Made by a program: the position numbers and the translations under genes. From positions 62,001 to 126,000 of the forward strand of contig CAYNNQ010000003.1 of NCBI GenBank assembly GCA_964398785.1: a stretch of DNA of 64,000 nt, in the 5' to 3' direction. Source of the DNA: CAYNNQ01 sp964398785 (GTDB taxonomy: Bacteria; Desulfobacterota; Desulfovibrionia; Desulfovibrionales; Desulfonatronovibrionaceae). A model generated the notes under the pieces. That model had not been told where the DNA came from. It saw only the letters and a list, made by a program, of their open reading frames with translations, and searched no databases. Numbering within the stretch: position 1 is the stretch's first letter; the number at the start of each line of letters is the position of its first letter. Shown here in pieces: positions 35,856-44,805 of this stretch.

Positions 35856-36833
35856 ATGACTAGCAAGAAAAAACTGCGCCTGCGCAGGTTATACACTCTT
35901 GTACAGCTTATAGGGGATGGAGAACATGCTACCCCGCTTGCTCTCATGCACCGTTTGGGTATAAGCAAGAGCCAATTGCATCGCGATTTGAAAGAGCTGC
36001 GCCATCTGGGGCTAGACACTTACTTCGACCGAAAAGAAAACAAATACGTCCTAAACTGCAATCCCTCGGACATAGCCAGATCCTTGAGTGCAAGCGAACA
36101 ACTGGCCCTGGTCATTTCCCTGGTCCAACTGGGGGAAGCAAAGGACCCATACATCCTCCGCCAGTCGCGAAAAGCCGCGCGGAAAATCCTCAGGAACGCC
36201 GGGAGCCATCAGCCAGATTTTTTGGAAAAGACCCTGCGCCTACCCCAGACATCCAAGGGATACGGCTGTAAGCCGGATATCCTGGAAAATATACACAAAG
36301 CGCTCCAGGAAAAGCAGCGCGTAATAATACTTTATTCCAAGCCAGGTGAGGATGCGGAAGAGTACGAGATCAATCCGTATCAGATATACATGTACAGCGG
36401 CAGCCCGTATATCGACGCCTTCACCTGGAAGAGGAATCAAATCCGCTGTTTCAAGATCTCACGCATCCATGAGGTCACTTTTACCGGGCTCACCTTTTCC
36501 CATTACCGGGACTATGATTTCCACGTGCATCACTGGGATTCCTTCGGGATGTTTAGCAACCGGGAGCCGGAGTGGGTGACAGTCTGGTTCTCCAACTTGG
36601 TGGCCCCATACATATGCGAAGAACTAGTGCATCACTCACAAGAAATAACCAAAAACAGGGATAACTCCATACTTTATTCCGTCTGTGTATCCGAACCGCG
36701 GGAAGTACTCAAATGGGTCCTTCGCTGGGGGGAAAACGGAGAAGTACTTCGTCCCTCGTGGTTGCGGGAACTGGCCCGAAAAAAAGTCCGGGCCATGCTT
36801 TCCATTTATGAACGAGACATGGTAAAAGAATAA
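35856..36833 (+). CDS. WYL-domain transcriptional regulator
   Basis: 325 residues. An N-terminal winged helix-turn-helix (about 8-65; RLGISKSQLHRDLKELRHLG is the recognition region) is followed by a WYL domain from about 150. The WYL core is seen as RVIILYSKPG...YEINPYQIYMYSGSPYIDAFTWKRNQIRCFKISRI. A WCX-like C-terminal extension ends with RPSWLRELARKKVRAMLSIY. WYL regulators often sense nucleic-acid or nucleotide ligands and commonly control defence or repair genes. The next gene follows after 1 bp. Confidence 0.88.
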   Translation: MTSKKKLRLRRLYTLVQLIGDGEHATPLALMHRLGISKSQLHRDLKELRHLGLDTYFDRKENKYVLNCNPSDIARSLSASEQLALVISLVQLGEAKDPYILRQSRKAARKILRNAGSHQPDFLEKTLRLPQTSKGYGCKPDILENIHKALQEKQRVIILYSKPGEDAEEYEINPYQIYMYSGSPYIDAFTWKRNQIRCFKISRIHEVTFTGLTFSHYRDYDFHVHHWDSFGMFSNREPEWVTVWFSNLVAPYICEELVHHSQEITKNRDNSILYSVCVSEPREVLKWVLRWGENGEVLRPSWLRELARKKVRAMLSIYERDMVKE

Positions 36834-36834
36834 A

Positions 36835-37698
36835 ATGCTCCATTTGGATACGCCGTGCGAAAAAATCGGTTTTGAAACAGGGAAGGATAACGCGGTTAGC
36901 TGTATACAAATCGCGACCGAGGATTTCCATTGGCAAATATATGCCTCCCCGAAAGGCCCAAAGCTAAGGGAATCAAAAGGACAAAAGCAAGCTCCTTTAC
37001 TCCGCGAGGAAATAGAGCTGTGCGAACTGCAAAAGACTCTGAGCATAAGTATTTTCTCCCCAAAAGAAAAAGAATATGCCCATCTCAATCCGGAGGCCAT
37101 AACTCGGGTGGCCAACCTGGCAATATATATCCAAGAAGGAGCCTGGACCTTGGCCGCATTGCACCTTGTGGCCTGCAAGTGCACTCAATGCCCGCGTCTA
37201 GCCGAGTTGTTCCGGGAACTTATCCCCTGGGAAACGCGACAGGCCCTCTGGGCCAGCGCCTTGCTCACTACCAGGGACATAAAAAACAACGGAAAGGCAT
37301 TGGATCTGTGGTGCCTCGGGGAAGCCCGTCTCCAGCGGGAGGTCGAGGCAAAGAAAATCATTCAGCTAACAAACACATTTTACACCTCCATATCAGGCAG
37401 TCACCTCCTGTGGGAATACAAAATGGAGATGGAAGAAGCCCTGGAAAAGAAACTGATCTTCCCCGGCCAGAAGTTCGCCCTAGCCCCGGATAATTACTAC
37501 AATGCCCGCAAGATAACCGCCTTTTCCCCGCGGGGAAAAATCGGCAACCTGCCCCACCACCTGACCAAGGCCCTCACCCCTTGCTTGGCCAAAGGAGAGG
37601 TCTTCTATGGAGAAGTGGTCCGTATCCTTGGCTCCTGGCGCAACAACGATGACCGTCTGGCCATAAAGGTATACAGGATGCCAGCAAATACTTCTTGA
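36835..37698 (+). CDS. Unknown protein with a C-terminal HIRAN-like domain
   Basis: 287 residues. The first 190 residues are unassigned and contain a Cys cluster (ACKCTQCPRL, about 117-126). From about residue 210 the pattern FALAPDNYYNARKITAFSPRG, then IGNLPHHLTKALTPCLAKGE, resembles the HIRAN domain (E-x-DNPYDxNAIxV...IGYLP...A..LA.LL..G), a module found in DNA repair and remodelling proteins. It is coupled to the WYL regulator, which strengthens a DNA-associated role (inference). The HIRAN assignment is by eye. Confidence 0.6.
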   Translation: MLHLDTPCEKIGFETGKDNAVSCIQIATEDFHWQIYASPKGPKLRESKGQKQAPLLREEIELCELQKTLSISIFSPKEKEYAHLNPEAITRVANLAIYIQEGAWTLAALHLVACKCTQCPRLAELFRELIPWETRQALWASALLTTRDIKNNGKALDLWCLGEARLQREVEAKKIIQLTNTFYTSISGSHLLWEYKMEMEEALEKKLIFPGQKFALAPDNYYNARKITAFSPRGKIGNLPHHLTKALTPCLAKGEVFYGEVVRILGSWRNNDDRLAIKVYRMPANTS

Positions 37699-37752
37699 TA
37701 TTTCCTTCCTTTACACCGGGTATATACCCCTCTGTTTTCAGACACCCCCCTT

Positions 37753-37811
37753 TTGACACCTGGCGGATAAACTGCTAACCAATGACCTTTGGTCAGAAAA
37801 TGACCAGAGGT
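37753..37811 (+). promoter_or_regulatory. Promoter and palindromic operator of the tetR operon
   Basis: TTGACA (37753-37758), 17-bp spacer, TAACCA (37776-37781). Immediately after lies TGACCTTTGGTCA (37783-37795), a 13-bp palindrome, and then GAAAATGACCAGAGGT, giving alternating TGACC/GGTCA half-sites. The layout covers the transcription start and the ribosome binding site, which fits autorepression by the TetR protein encoded directly downstream. Confidence 0.65.
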
Positions 37812-37817
37812 AAAAAA

Positions 37818-38465
37818 ATGGCCCAAAAACAGCGGGAAAAATCCAAACAAACGCACAAGGAACTTATGGATGCGGCCTACTCCCTTTTCGAGGAGAAAGG
37901 ATTCGTTGCCACAAGTATTGCGGAGATAACCGAACGAGCCGGTTACGCCAAAGGGAACTTCTACCGGCATTGGAAGAGCAAGGACGAACTCTTTCTGGAT
38001 ATAATGTCCGAGCGTCTGCAACACTACCGGGAACAAAGGGAGTACTATCTGCAACAGGCCCGGAGCATAGAAGACATAACCCGGATCATCATCTCCTTTC
38101 TGGAAAATATGATCGAGGACCATACCTGGTCCAAGGTGTTTTTGGAATTTACAGTGCACAGTTTCCGGCACGAGGAAACCAAAAGCATGCTGCACCATAG
38201 CCGGTACCGCTTATCCAGCACGCTTTTTTCCCAGCTTTTCCAGCCGCTTGTTCCAGATCGGGAATGCACCCGCAAGCTGGGGGCTTTGGTAACCGCGCTT
38301 TTTGAGGGTTTTTTGATCCAGCAGGCATTAAACAGCCATATCCTGGACAAGGAAGACCTGCGAGAGGCCATTTTCACCCTGGCTCAAAGCTATCTTCCGG
38401 AACTCGAAGAGAGCGGTACAGGCGATTATACGCATTCACCCACTAACCACAGGAAAGAACTATGA
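37818..38465 (+). CDS. TetR-family regulator
   Basis: 215 residues. The N-terminal helix-turn-helix reads AAYSLFEEKGFVATSIAEITERAGYAKGNFYRHWKSKDEL, a textbook TetR DNA-binding domain; the ligand domain follows. The start at 37818 is preferred because AGAGG lies just before; frame starts at 37782 and 37800 fall inside the operator. It overlaps the symporter small accessory gene by 4 bp (ATGA) and precedes the SSS symporter, which it most likely controls. The operator palindrome upstream suggests autoregulation. Confidence 0.88.
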   Translation: MAQKQREKSKQTHKELMDAAYSLFEEKGFVATSIAEITERAGYAKGNFYRHWKSKDELFLDIMSERLQHYREQREYYLQQARSIEDITRIIISFLENMIEDHTWSKVFLEFTVHSFRHEETKSMLHHSRYRLSSTLFSQLFQPLVPDRECTRKLGALVTALFEGFLIQQALNSHILDKEDLREAIFTLAQSYLPELEESGTGDYTHSPTNHRKEL

Positions 38466-38593
38466 TTGGACTAGGGAGTATCGGAGCGGCTCTGGCCTTC
38501 TGGCTGAGCATCGGGGCAGCCGCGCTTTGCGTGGTTTACGGCCTGCTTAGCTGGAACAACGAAGGCCCTCCGGATGTGGATCAGGACCAGTAG
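38462..38593 (+). CDS. Symporter small accessory protein (43 residues)
   Basis: A 43-residue single-span membrane peptide, MIGLGSIGAALAFWLSIGAA then ALCVVYGLLSWNN and an acidic tail. It closely follows the pattern of the small accessory proteins encoded just before SSS-family sodium symporters. The ATG overlaps the tetR stop as ATGA, with GGAAAGAA upstream. It ends 60 bp before the symporter gene. It probably stabilises or targets the symporter in the membrane. Confidence 0.82.
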   Translation: MIGLGSIGAALAFWLSIGAAALCVVYGLLSWNNEGPPDVDQDQ

Positions 38594-38653
38594 ATACAAC
38601 CTCCCGCCCGGTAACCCGCCGGAGGAAAAGGGAGCAGGCAACAGGCGGTAGAA

Positions 38654-40264
38654 ATGCTGATAAAAATCCTAGTCATGCTCGGCTATATAGGGATAATCGC
38701 CTTCCTTGGCTATAAAGGATGGAAGGAAACCCGGTTGGCCCGGGATTACATGCTGGCCGGAAGTAAAATGAACCCTTTTATTATGGCCTTTTCCTACGGA
38801 GCGACATTCATTTCCACCTCGGCCATCATCGGGTTCGGCGGGGCGGCCGGGCTCTTCGGTTTTCCTCTTTTATGGCTCACTTTCGCCAATATATTCGTGG
38901 GCATCTTCCTGGCCATGATCTTTTTCGGCAAAAGGACCCGTCGCATGGGAGTGGCCCTGCAGAGCCTCACCTTTCCCGAACTCTTGGGCAGACGCTACGA
39001 TTCCTCTTTCATCCAGGGCTTCTCCGGAGCAATGATTTTCCTGTTCATCCCGGTTTACTCCGCAGCCGTACTTATCGGTATTTCCCGGATAATCGAAGTT
39101 TCCCTGCATATCCCTTATAACATGGTCCTGGTTCTGATCACCCTCATCTTGACCGCCTATGTCCTAACCGGGGGACTTAAAGCGGTTATGTACACGGACG
39201 CCTTCCAGGGATGCATAATGTTCGTCATGATGCTCATCCTTTTGTTCTATACGTACAGCACACTGGGTGGGGTAGTGGAAGCCCACCAGACCCTGACCGG
39301 CATGGCCGATCTCATGCCGGACAAACTACAGAAAGGGGGCATGCTGGGATGGACCCAGGGAGCAGCTTTCCCCTCGCCCTTATGGCTAGTCATATATACG
39401 ACCATTGTTTACGGAGTGGGGATAGGGGTGCTGGCCCAGCCACAGTTGGCCGTCCGTTTCATGACCGTCCCTGCGGACAAGAGCCTGAACCGCGCGATAT
39501 TGTACGGAGGGGTGTTCATACTGTTCATGACCGGGGCCGCTTTTATTGTCGGGGCCTTGTCCAATGCTGTCTTCTACCAGGAGTTCGAAAAAATCTCTAT
39601 TGCCATGGCCCATGGGAATATAGACAAAATAATTCCCGTATATATCGAAAAAATCATGCCCCCCTGGTTCGCGGCCCTTTTTCTGGTGGCCATGTTTGCC
39701 GCGGCCATGTCCACCCTTTCCTCGCAGTACCATGTGGGGGGGACTTCCCTGGGACGGGATCTGTTTGAAAAGGGACTGCGGTTCTCCAGACAAAGCTCCA
39801 TTACTTTGAGCCGCTCCGGTGTCTTTCTGACCATTGTGGCTACTTTGGTCTGGGCCTGGGTACTGCCGGAATCAATCATTGCCCGGGCTACCGCCTTCTT
39901 CTTTGGCCTCTGCGCCGCGTCCTTTCTTCCAGCCTATGCCTGCGGTCTGTACTGGAAGGGAACCACCAAGGCGGGGGCAGTCTCATCCATTACCGGAGGC
40001 TTTATCGTATCCATGTTCTGGCTCTTGTTCATCCACAAAAAAGAAGCTGCAGCAATAGGACTGTGCCAGTATCTGTCCGGGCAGACCACCCTGGTCTCCG
40101 GGGCCACCGCCGGCAGTTGGGTGTGGTTCCTGCAGTGGTTGGATCCCAATGTAGTAGCCCTTCCAGTGTCCTTTCTGCTCATTTTGGCAGTCAGCCTGCT
40201 CACCCGCAGGTATTCCCCGGAACATATCCGGAGTTGCTGGAAAAACTTCGGTGGATTCGGATAA
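38654..40264 (+). CDS. Sodium:solute symporter, SSS family
   Basis: 536 residues with 13 or so transmembrane segments. Family marks include the N-terminal helix with RDYMLAGSKMNP, the TFISTSAIIGFGGAAGLFG substrate and sodium region, YVLTGGLKAVMYTDAFQG, and ALFLVAMFAAAMSTLSSQYHVGG, typical of the acetate/pantothenate/proline branch. The substrate is not certain; a monocarboxylate or amino acid is likely. It is controlled with the tetR and small accessory genes. Confidence 0.9.
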   Translation: MLIKILVMLGYIGIIAFLGYKGWKETRLARDYMLAGSKMNPFIMAFSYGATFISTSAIIGFGGAAGLFGFPLLWLTFANIFVGIFLAMIFFGKRTRRMGVALQSLTFPELLGRRYDSSFIQGFSGAMIFLFIPVYSAAVLIGISRIIEVSLHIPYNMVLVLITLILTAYVLTGGLKAVMYTDAFQGCIMFVMMLILLFYTYSTLGGVVEAHQTLTGMADLMPDKLQKGGMLGWTQGAAFPSPLWLVIYTTIVYGVGIGVLAQPQLAVRFMTVPADKSLNRAILYGGVFILFMTGAAFIVGALSNAVFYQEFEKISIAMAHGNIDKIIPVYIEKIMPPWFAALFLVAMFAAAMSTLSSQYHVGGTSLGRDLFEKGLRFSRQSSITLSRSGVFLTIVATLVWAWVLPESIIARATAFFFGLCAASFLPAYACGLYWKGTTKAGAVSSITGGFIVSMFWLLFIHKKEAAAIGLCQYLSGQTTLVSGATAGSWVWFLQWLDPNVVALPVSFLLILAVSLLTRRYSPEHIRSCWKNFGGFG

Positions 40265-40302
40265 AACGATAAAATACCAGCAGATTAAATGCATTTTTAG
40301 TA

Positions 40303-40571
40303 TATTTTTGGATGCCCAACTACCGGCCCGGTGTTTTCTAGGTCCGGCCAAAAGGGGGATGCTTGCCCCCTCCGGACTCTAGTTTTGAAAGGGAGAAAAA
40401 GTTTGGCAGCATTCAAGGTGGTATTTTTGCCAGTCTGCATTAAGAGCCCGATTCTCGGTCCGGCTTCCCCCTTTTGGCCGGACCAAGAAAACGCGCGGGC
40501 CTCTCGTTAAAAGCATCCAAAAACATCAGGCGAAAAAAATATAAAAAATCCACACGCTGTGTCCAAGAGCC
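40303..40571. repeat. Family A element, copy A3 (long core, left end truncated)
   Basis: About 269 bp in the same orientation and with the same long core as A2. The outer L1 terminus (CCTCGA...CTCCGCCTG) is missing, while the right end CACACGCTGTGTCCAAGAGCC is intact. It abuts a truncated family B end, so a deletion or nested insertion has taken place here. Confidence 0.8.
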
Positions 40572-40574
40572 GGA

Positions 40575-40620
40575 AAATAAACGCCGTTAAAATGGAAAAG
40601 GGCCATTTCCGGATGGAAAC
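40575..40620. repeat. Family B right-end fragment, copy B4
   Basis: Only the last 46 bp of family B (ACGCCGTTAAAATGG through CCATTTCCGGATGGAAAC). Its missing left part begins exactly where A3 ends. It lies 14 bp before the glycosyltransferase start. Confidence 0.8.
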
Positions 40621-40634
40621 TAAGTGACGGAGAT

Positions 40635-42119
40635 ATGCGCATCCCCACCAGCATTCGCATCCCGGACGAGATCGGACAGCCCAAGACGGTTTCCGGAGAC
40701 GAAAAACACTACGTCCTATTCCAGGAAGGCGAAACGGACCTCTTTCTTGGGCTAGGGCCCGACCCGCGGGTCCCGCTCAATCTGGCCCGTGGGAGTCGGG
40801 CCTGTTATCTGGAGAACCCGGAGTTCATTTCCCGCATGCCTGGAGATTGGACAAAAAGGGTCCCTCACGGATTCCACCGCTTGGAAGAGACGGAAATCCA
40901 CTCCCCCCGTAAATGGCGTATCTGGCTATATCGTCCTGCACTGCGTCTTTTCCCCTCTTTCTGGAGCGGCGTCCTTGCCCGTCTAAGGATGGGGACAAAT
41001 GAGGCAGAACGTGCTCCGGACAAGGACCTGGTTTTTTTGGCCTCTCCGGGCAACGGACTCCTCACCCTGGAGATGGAGCATGCCTTGCGTGCCGAAGGCA
41101 TGCGAGTCCGTCTTCTAAAGGAAGATATCCCTCCTCCGGATATGGCCCGTATACTGAATGATGCCCCCCCGGCACATTTCCTAAGCATCAATTTCCAAAG
41201 CATAGATGGACTTGGAGAAAATCTGGGTCTTCTGGAAAGAGCGGGCAGTGCGGTGCATGTATGGTGCGTAGACAATCCGGCTCACCTTTTGACCGGCATG
41301 AAATGCCAAAAATGGAAGGAAATAAATCTCTTTGTGACCGATCACTGGTTTATCTCCCCCCTCCAAAGCCTGGGCGCACAAAACATCTTCCATCTGCCCC
41401 TGGCCGGGAGCCCGGAACTTTTCTACCCAAAAAACCAAGATGTCCCGCGCCGGGATTATCTCTTTGTCGGGCGCTCCAGATTTCCGGACAAAAAAAACTT
41501 TTTCCGCGGACAGGAACTGGACCCCGGTCTTCGCAGCGAAGCACAGGCCATGCTCAAAACAGGACAACGGCCTGATTTCGCTTGGTGGCTAAAAAAAACA
41601 CGGGCCCGGATTTGGCCCGGCAATGAAATACGCAAAGCCGGATTCGGAGCGGAAGAAATCGCCCGGGAATGGCGCCGGGAAGTGCTCCGCGCAGCAGGAA
41701 ACACCCGCGCTTTGACCATAATCGGGGACGAAGATTGGTCCCCACTGGTCCCTGAGGCCGAGGTGCTTCCCCCAGTGGACTACTACAGCCAGCTCGCTGA
41801 TCTGTATGCCCGTGCAGGGATTAATCTGAACATAACCAGTATGCTCCTGCCCTGCGGATTGACCCAGCGCCATTTCGATGTCTGGCTGGCCGGAGGTTTC
41901 CTTGTAACCGATACCACTTCCGGGTTGGACATTTTTCCCGAAGAACTCGTTCGGGAACATTCCTTTACGGACACGGACTCCATGCTGAGAATATTTGACA
42001 CCCTGGAATCCAGTCCGCGCCTAAAATCCGATTTGATCCGCGCCTATCAGCGAGAAATAGTTTCCCGGCATACCTACAGGCACCGGATACAAAAAATTTT
42101 AAACTGCGACCGCGGCTGA
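40635..42119 (+). CDS. CgeB/DUF3880-like glycosyltransferase
   Basis: 494 residues of GT-B type. An N-terminal region of about 130 residues is unassigned. The first Rossmann domain has FLASPGNGLLTLEMEHALRAEG, and the middle has VWCVDNPAHLLTG. The C-terminal domain carries INLNITSMLLPCGLTQRHFDVWLAGGFLVTDTTSGL, the characteristic donor-binding block of CgeB-like and group 1 transferases used in glycan or flagellin glycosylation. No surface-polysaccharide cluster is adjacent. Repeat B4 and A3 separate it from the symporter gene, so it probably has its own promoter or uses one in the repeats. Confidence 0.83.
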   Translation: MRIPTSIRIPDEIGQPKTVSGDEKHYVLFQEGETDLFLGLGPDPRVPLNLARGSRACYLENPEFISRMPGDWTKRVPHGFHRLEETEIHSPRKWRIWLYRPALRLFPSFWSGVLARLRMGTNEAERAPDKDLVFLASPGNGLLTLEMEHALRAEGMRVRLLKEDIPPPDMARILNDAPPAHFLSINFQSIDGLGENLGLLERAGSAVHVWCVDNPAHLLTGMKCQKWKEINLFVTDHWFISPLQSLGAQNIFHLPLAGSPELFYPKNQDVPRRDYLFVGRSRFPDKKNFFRGQELDPGLRSEAQAMLKTGQRPDFAWWLKKTRARIWPGNEIRKAGFGAEEIAREWRREVLRAAGNTRALTIIGDEDWSPLVPEAEVLPPVDYYSQLADLYARAGINLNITSMLLPCGLTQRHFDVWLAGGFLVTDTTSGLDIFPEELVREHSFTDTDSMLRIFDTLESSPRLKSDLIRAYQREIVSRHTYRHRIQKILNCDRG

Positions 42120-42131
42120 CTCCACGAGCCA

Positions 42132-42315
42132 GTTCTTATCCGGAAATTCAAAAATTTCCGGGTTTAGAAATATCACGTTTCCAATTCGGAAATGAAGTTT
42201 CTTCCTGTTTAACAAAAAAACTAAGTAATTATGAGTGAGCGTATCCTAATACGTGATCGAATAATTACAAAAATTGACCCCGTTAAAATGCAAAAGGGCC
42301 ATTTCCGGATGGAAA
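42132..42315. repeat. Family B miniature inverted-repeat element, copy B5
   Basis: 184 bp with complete B ends, flanked by perfect CGAGCCA repeats at 42125-42131 and 42316-42322. It stands between the glycosyltransferase stop and the infA promoter. Slightly diverged inside (GACCCCGTTAAAATGCAAAAG). Confidence 0.88.
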
Positions 42316-42334
42316 CGAGCCAGCCGCCTATTCC

Positions 42335-42363
42335 TTGACATCCCCCTGAGCGTGACTTAACAA
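42335..42363 (+). promoter_or_regulatory. Candidate sigma-70 promoter of infA
   Basis: TTGACA (42335-42340), 17-bp spacer, TAACAA (42358-42363). It lies 120 bp upstream of the infA ATG, just past element B5. Confidence 0.5.
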
Positions 42364-42483
42364 TTATCAACTTTAATCAGACCGATCCGAATAGTTCCGG
42401 ACAAACAACGGAATAAATACATCTTGAAAACTGCGAAACAGGACAAAAGATATTCCGCAATATTTTATTAGGAGTCGTTTTTT

Positions 42484-42702
42484 ATGGCCAAAGAAGAAGC
42501 CATCGAGGTAGAAGGAGAGATCGAAGAAGCCCTTCCCAATGCCATGTTCCGGGTCAAACTGGACAACGGCCACGAAGTGCTTGGGCATATCTCCGGAAAG
42601 ATGCGCAAGTATTATATCCGCATCCTTCCCGGAGACCGGGTGAAGGTGGAGCTTTCCCCCTACGATCTGACCCGGGGGCGTATAACCTACCGCTACAAGT
42701 AA
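42484..42702 (+). CDS. infA: Translation initiation factor IF-1
   Basis: A 72-residue OB-fold protein with VEGEIEEALPNAMFRVKLDN and GDRVKVELSPYDLTRGRITYR, the canonical IF-1 sequence and length. TAGGAGT precedes the ATG. It leads a short operon with a PHP-domain gene 5 bp downstream and a U32 gene after it. Confidence 0.97.
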   Translation: MAKEEAIEVEGEIEEALPNAMFRVKLDNGHEVLGHISGKMRKYYIRILPGDRVKVELSPYDLTRGRITYRYK

Positions 42703-42707
42703 AAATA

Positions 42708-43586
42708 ATGAGCGAGATAGATCTGCACACCCATTCAACTGCCTCGGATGGTACCTATTCTCCCGCGGATCTGGTCCGGCTGGCCGAAAAAAAGGGACTC
42801 CGGGCCTTGGCCCTCACGGACCACGACACCAGCGGAGGACTGGCCGAAGCCCTCCAAACATCGCGGGATACCAGCGTAGAGCTTATCCCGGGGTGCGAAT
42901 TGAGTGTAGTATACCCAGGCACCATGCACATCGTTGGTCTGTGGATACAACCGGAGGCACCGGTTCTGAACCAGGCCCTGCAGGATCTTCGCGAAAAACG
43001 CCACAACCGTAACAGGATCATAGTGGACAAGCTGGCAGGGCAGGGTATTGATATCACTTACGAGGAAGTCCGGGAACTGGCCGGGGATGCCAGTGTGGGA
43101 CGCCCGCATCTGGCCCGGATTCTGCTGGAAAAAAAAGCGGTGGATTCAGTACAGCAGGCATTTGACCATTTTCTCGGTCCTGGAGGCAGTGCCTATGTAC
43201 CCAAGGAAAAATTGACTCCGGAAAAAGCCATTGAACTACTAAAAAAAGAACAGGCCACGGTAATCCTGGCCCACCCCATTACCCTAGAGCTAAATGAAAA
43301 AACCCTCAGACGGGAAGTTGCACGCTTAAAGCAGATCGGTCTGGACGGTATGGAGGTCTTCTACTCCGAGCACTCACCCGGAGAAATGCAAGTATATCAA
43401 AAAATCTGCGAAGACTACGGACTGCTTGTAAGCGGCGGCTCTGACTTTCACGGAAAAGTCAAACCGGACATTTCCCTCGGCTCCGGCAAGGGAAATCTGG
43501 ACATCCCTTACTCCATTTTGCAAAAAATAAAAGACCACCGAACGGCTCAAGGACTGCCCACGCCACAAACGCCTGACAATGCCTAA
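42708..43586 (+). CDS. PHP-domain phosphoesterase (YciV/RNase AM-like)
   Basis: 292 residues. DLHTHSTASDGTYSP (N-terminus), LTDHDTSGG at about 37-45, and a final SGGSDFHG block near 245 supply the metal-binding residues. The length and a YVPKEKLTPEKAIELLKKEQATVILAHP region match the YciV/TrpH group, which hydrolyses 3',5'-nucleotide phosphates or RNA 5' ends. It is coupled to the U32 gene by an 8-bp overlap. Confidence 0.9.
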   Translation: MSEIDLHTHSTASDGTYSPADLVRLAEKKGLRALALTDHDTSGGLAEALQTSRDTSVELIPGCELSVVYPGTMHIVGLWIQPEAPVLNQALQDLREKRHNRNRIIVDKLAGQGIDITYEEVRELAGDASVGRPHLARILLEKKAVDSVQQAFDHFLGPGGSAYVPKEKLTPEKAIELLKKEQATVILAHPITLELNEKTLRREVARLKQIGLDGMEVFYSEHSPGEMQVYQKICEDYGLLVSGGSDFHGKVKPDISLGSGKGNLDIPYSILQKIKDHRTAQGLPTPQTPDNA

Positions 43587-44793
43587 CCCTGAACTGCTCT
43601 GCCCCGCCGGCAACCCGGAAAAGCTGCGGATCTGTCTTTCTTACGGCGCGGATGCCGTGTACCTCGGAGGCCCCGGCCTGAATCTGCGGGCCCAGTCGCA
43701 GGGATTCGACGATCTCCAAAAGGTCCACGGAGCTATACAAGAAGCGCGCGCCCATGGGGCAAAGGCCTACTACTGCCTAAATATCCTGGCAACAGAGAGG
43801 CATTTGGGGGCGGCGCGGGAAACACTTTATGAGCTGGGCAAGACCCCGCCGGACGCCCTGATAATTGCTGATCCCGGCATCCTGGAAATGGCCCGGGACA
43901 TATGCCCTACTGTCCCCGTACACCTCAGCACACAGGCAAATACTTCCAACACCGGGGCGATACATTTCTGGAAGGCCAATGGAGTCAGGAGAGTCAATCT
44001 GGCCCGGGAGATGCCCCTGCGGGAAATCAAGGAATGCCGGAGAAATGCAAAAGACACGGAACTGGAAGTATTCGTGCACGGGGCAATGTGTATGGCCATC
44101 TCCGGGCGCTGCCTTTTGAGTTCATATCTAAACCGGCGCTCGGCCAACCGGGGTTTGTGCACTCATGCCTGCCGATTTGAATACAAGCCGCGGCTTTTTT
44201 TAGAGGAAAAACAAAGGCCCGGCCGGGATACATGGGTCGTGGAAGAAGACGAAGATTTTTCCCGTATCCTTGCCGCGGACGATCTGTGCCTGGTAAAATA
44301 CCTGCCCTGGCTTGTAAAAAACCGAATCGACTCGCTCAAGATAGAGGGTCGCATGAAAAGTGTAGCCTATTTGGCCCAAGTAACCGACGTATACAAAACC
44401 GCCCTGCGCGATCTGGCCCGGAGGACCTTCCGCCCGCATCTCTATTTGCGGGAACTGGCCAAAACAGCCACACGACCCTTGGGGTCCGGGTTTTTCCTGC
44501 CCCGCTACCGAAGATTTGCTGGAGATAAGCCGGAAGAATGTCGCGGACTATTGGGACGAATAATTTCCCGCCGGGACCCGGACAGCTGGGAGGTTCAGGT
44601 CAAGGCCCGCTGGGAAAATGACCTGGATGCACAAGTCCTTCTTCCCGGACTTAAGCGCCCCGTTCTGGCCGCGCAGGACTACGGCCTGGAAAATGAACAG
44701 GGGGAGGCGATAAAAACCGCCCACCCCGGCACGCATATCCTGCTCCGTTCATCCCACCCGGAACTGCGGCCAGGAATCCTCCTGCGCCGATAA
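43579..44793 (+). CDS. U32-family protein (TrhP-like tRNA hydroxylation or peptidase U32)
   Basis: 404 residues. The N-terminal TIM-barrel shows PELLCPAGNPEKL and YGADAVYLGG, the U32 hallmark. The Fe-S Cys cluster spreads over AMCMAISGRCLLSSYL and RGLCTHACRFEY. The characteristic DSLKIEGRMKS follows. Related proteins form 5-hydroxyuridine in tRNA or act on ubiquinone synthesis; the classical collagenase label is doubtful. It sits in the infA operon, which supports a tRNA or translation role. Confidence 0.88.
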   Translation: MPNPELLCPAGNPEKLRICLSYGADAVYLGGPGLNLRAQSQGFDDLQKVHGAIQEARAHGAKAYYCLNILATERHLGAARETLYELGKTPPDALIIADPGILEMARDICPTVPVHLSTQANTSNTGAIHFWKANGVRRVNLAREMPLREIKECRRNAKDTELEVFVHGAMCMAISGRCLLSSYLNRRSANRGLCTHACRFEYKPRLFLEEKQRPGRDTWVVEEDEDFSRILAADDLCLVKYLPWLVKNRIDSLKIEGRMKSVAYLAQVTDVYKTALRDLARRTFRPHLYLRELAKTATRPLGSGFFLPRYRRFAGDKPEECRGLLGRIISRRDPDSWEVQVKARWENDLDAQVLLPGLKRPVLAAQDYGLENEQGEAIKTAHPGTHILLRSSHPELRPGILLRR

Positions 44794-44805
44794 TAATCGC
44801 TTCCC

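Noticed and set aside
30316..40571. Family A long core considered as a retron or group II intron RNA
   Set aside because: No reverse transcriptase gene is adjacent and the elements have transposon-like flanking duplications.
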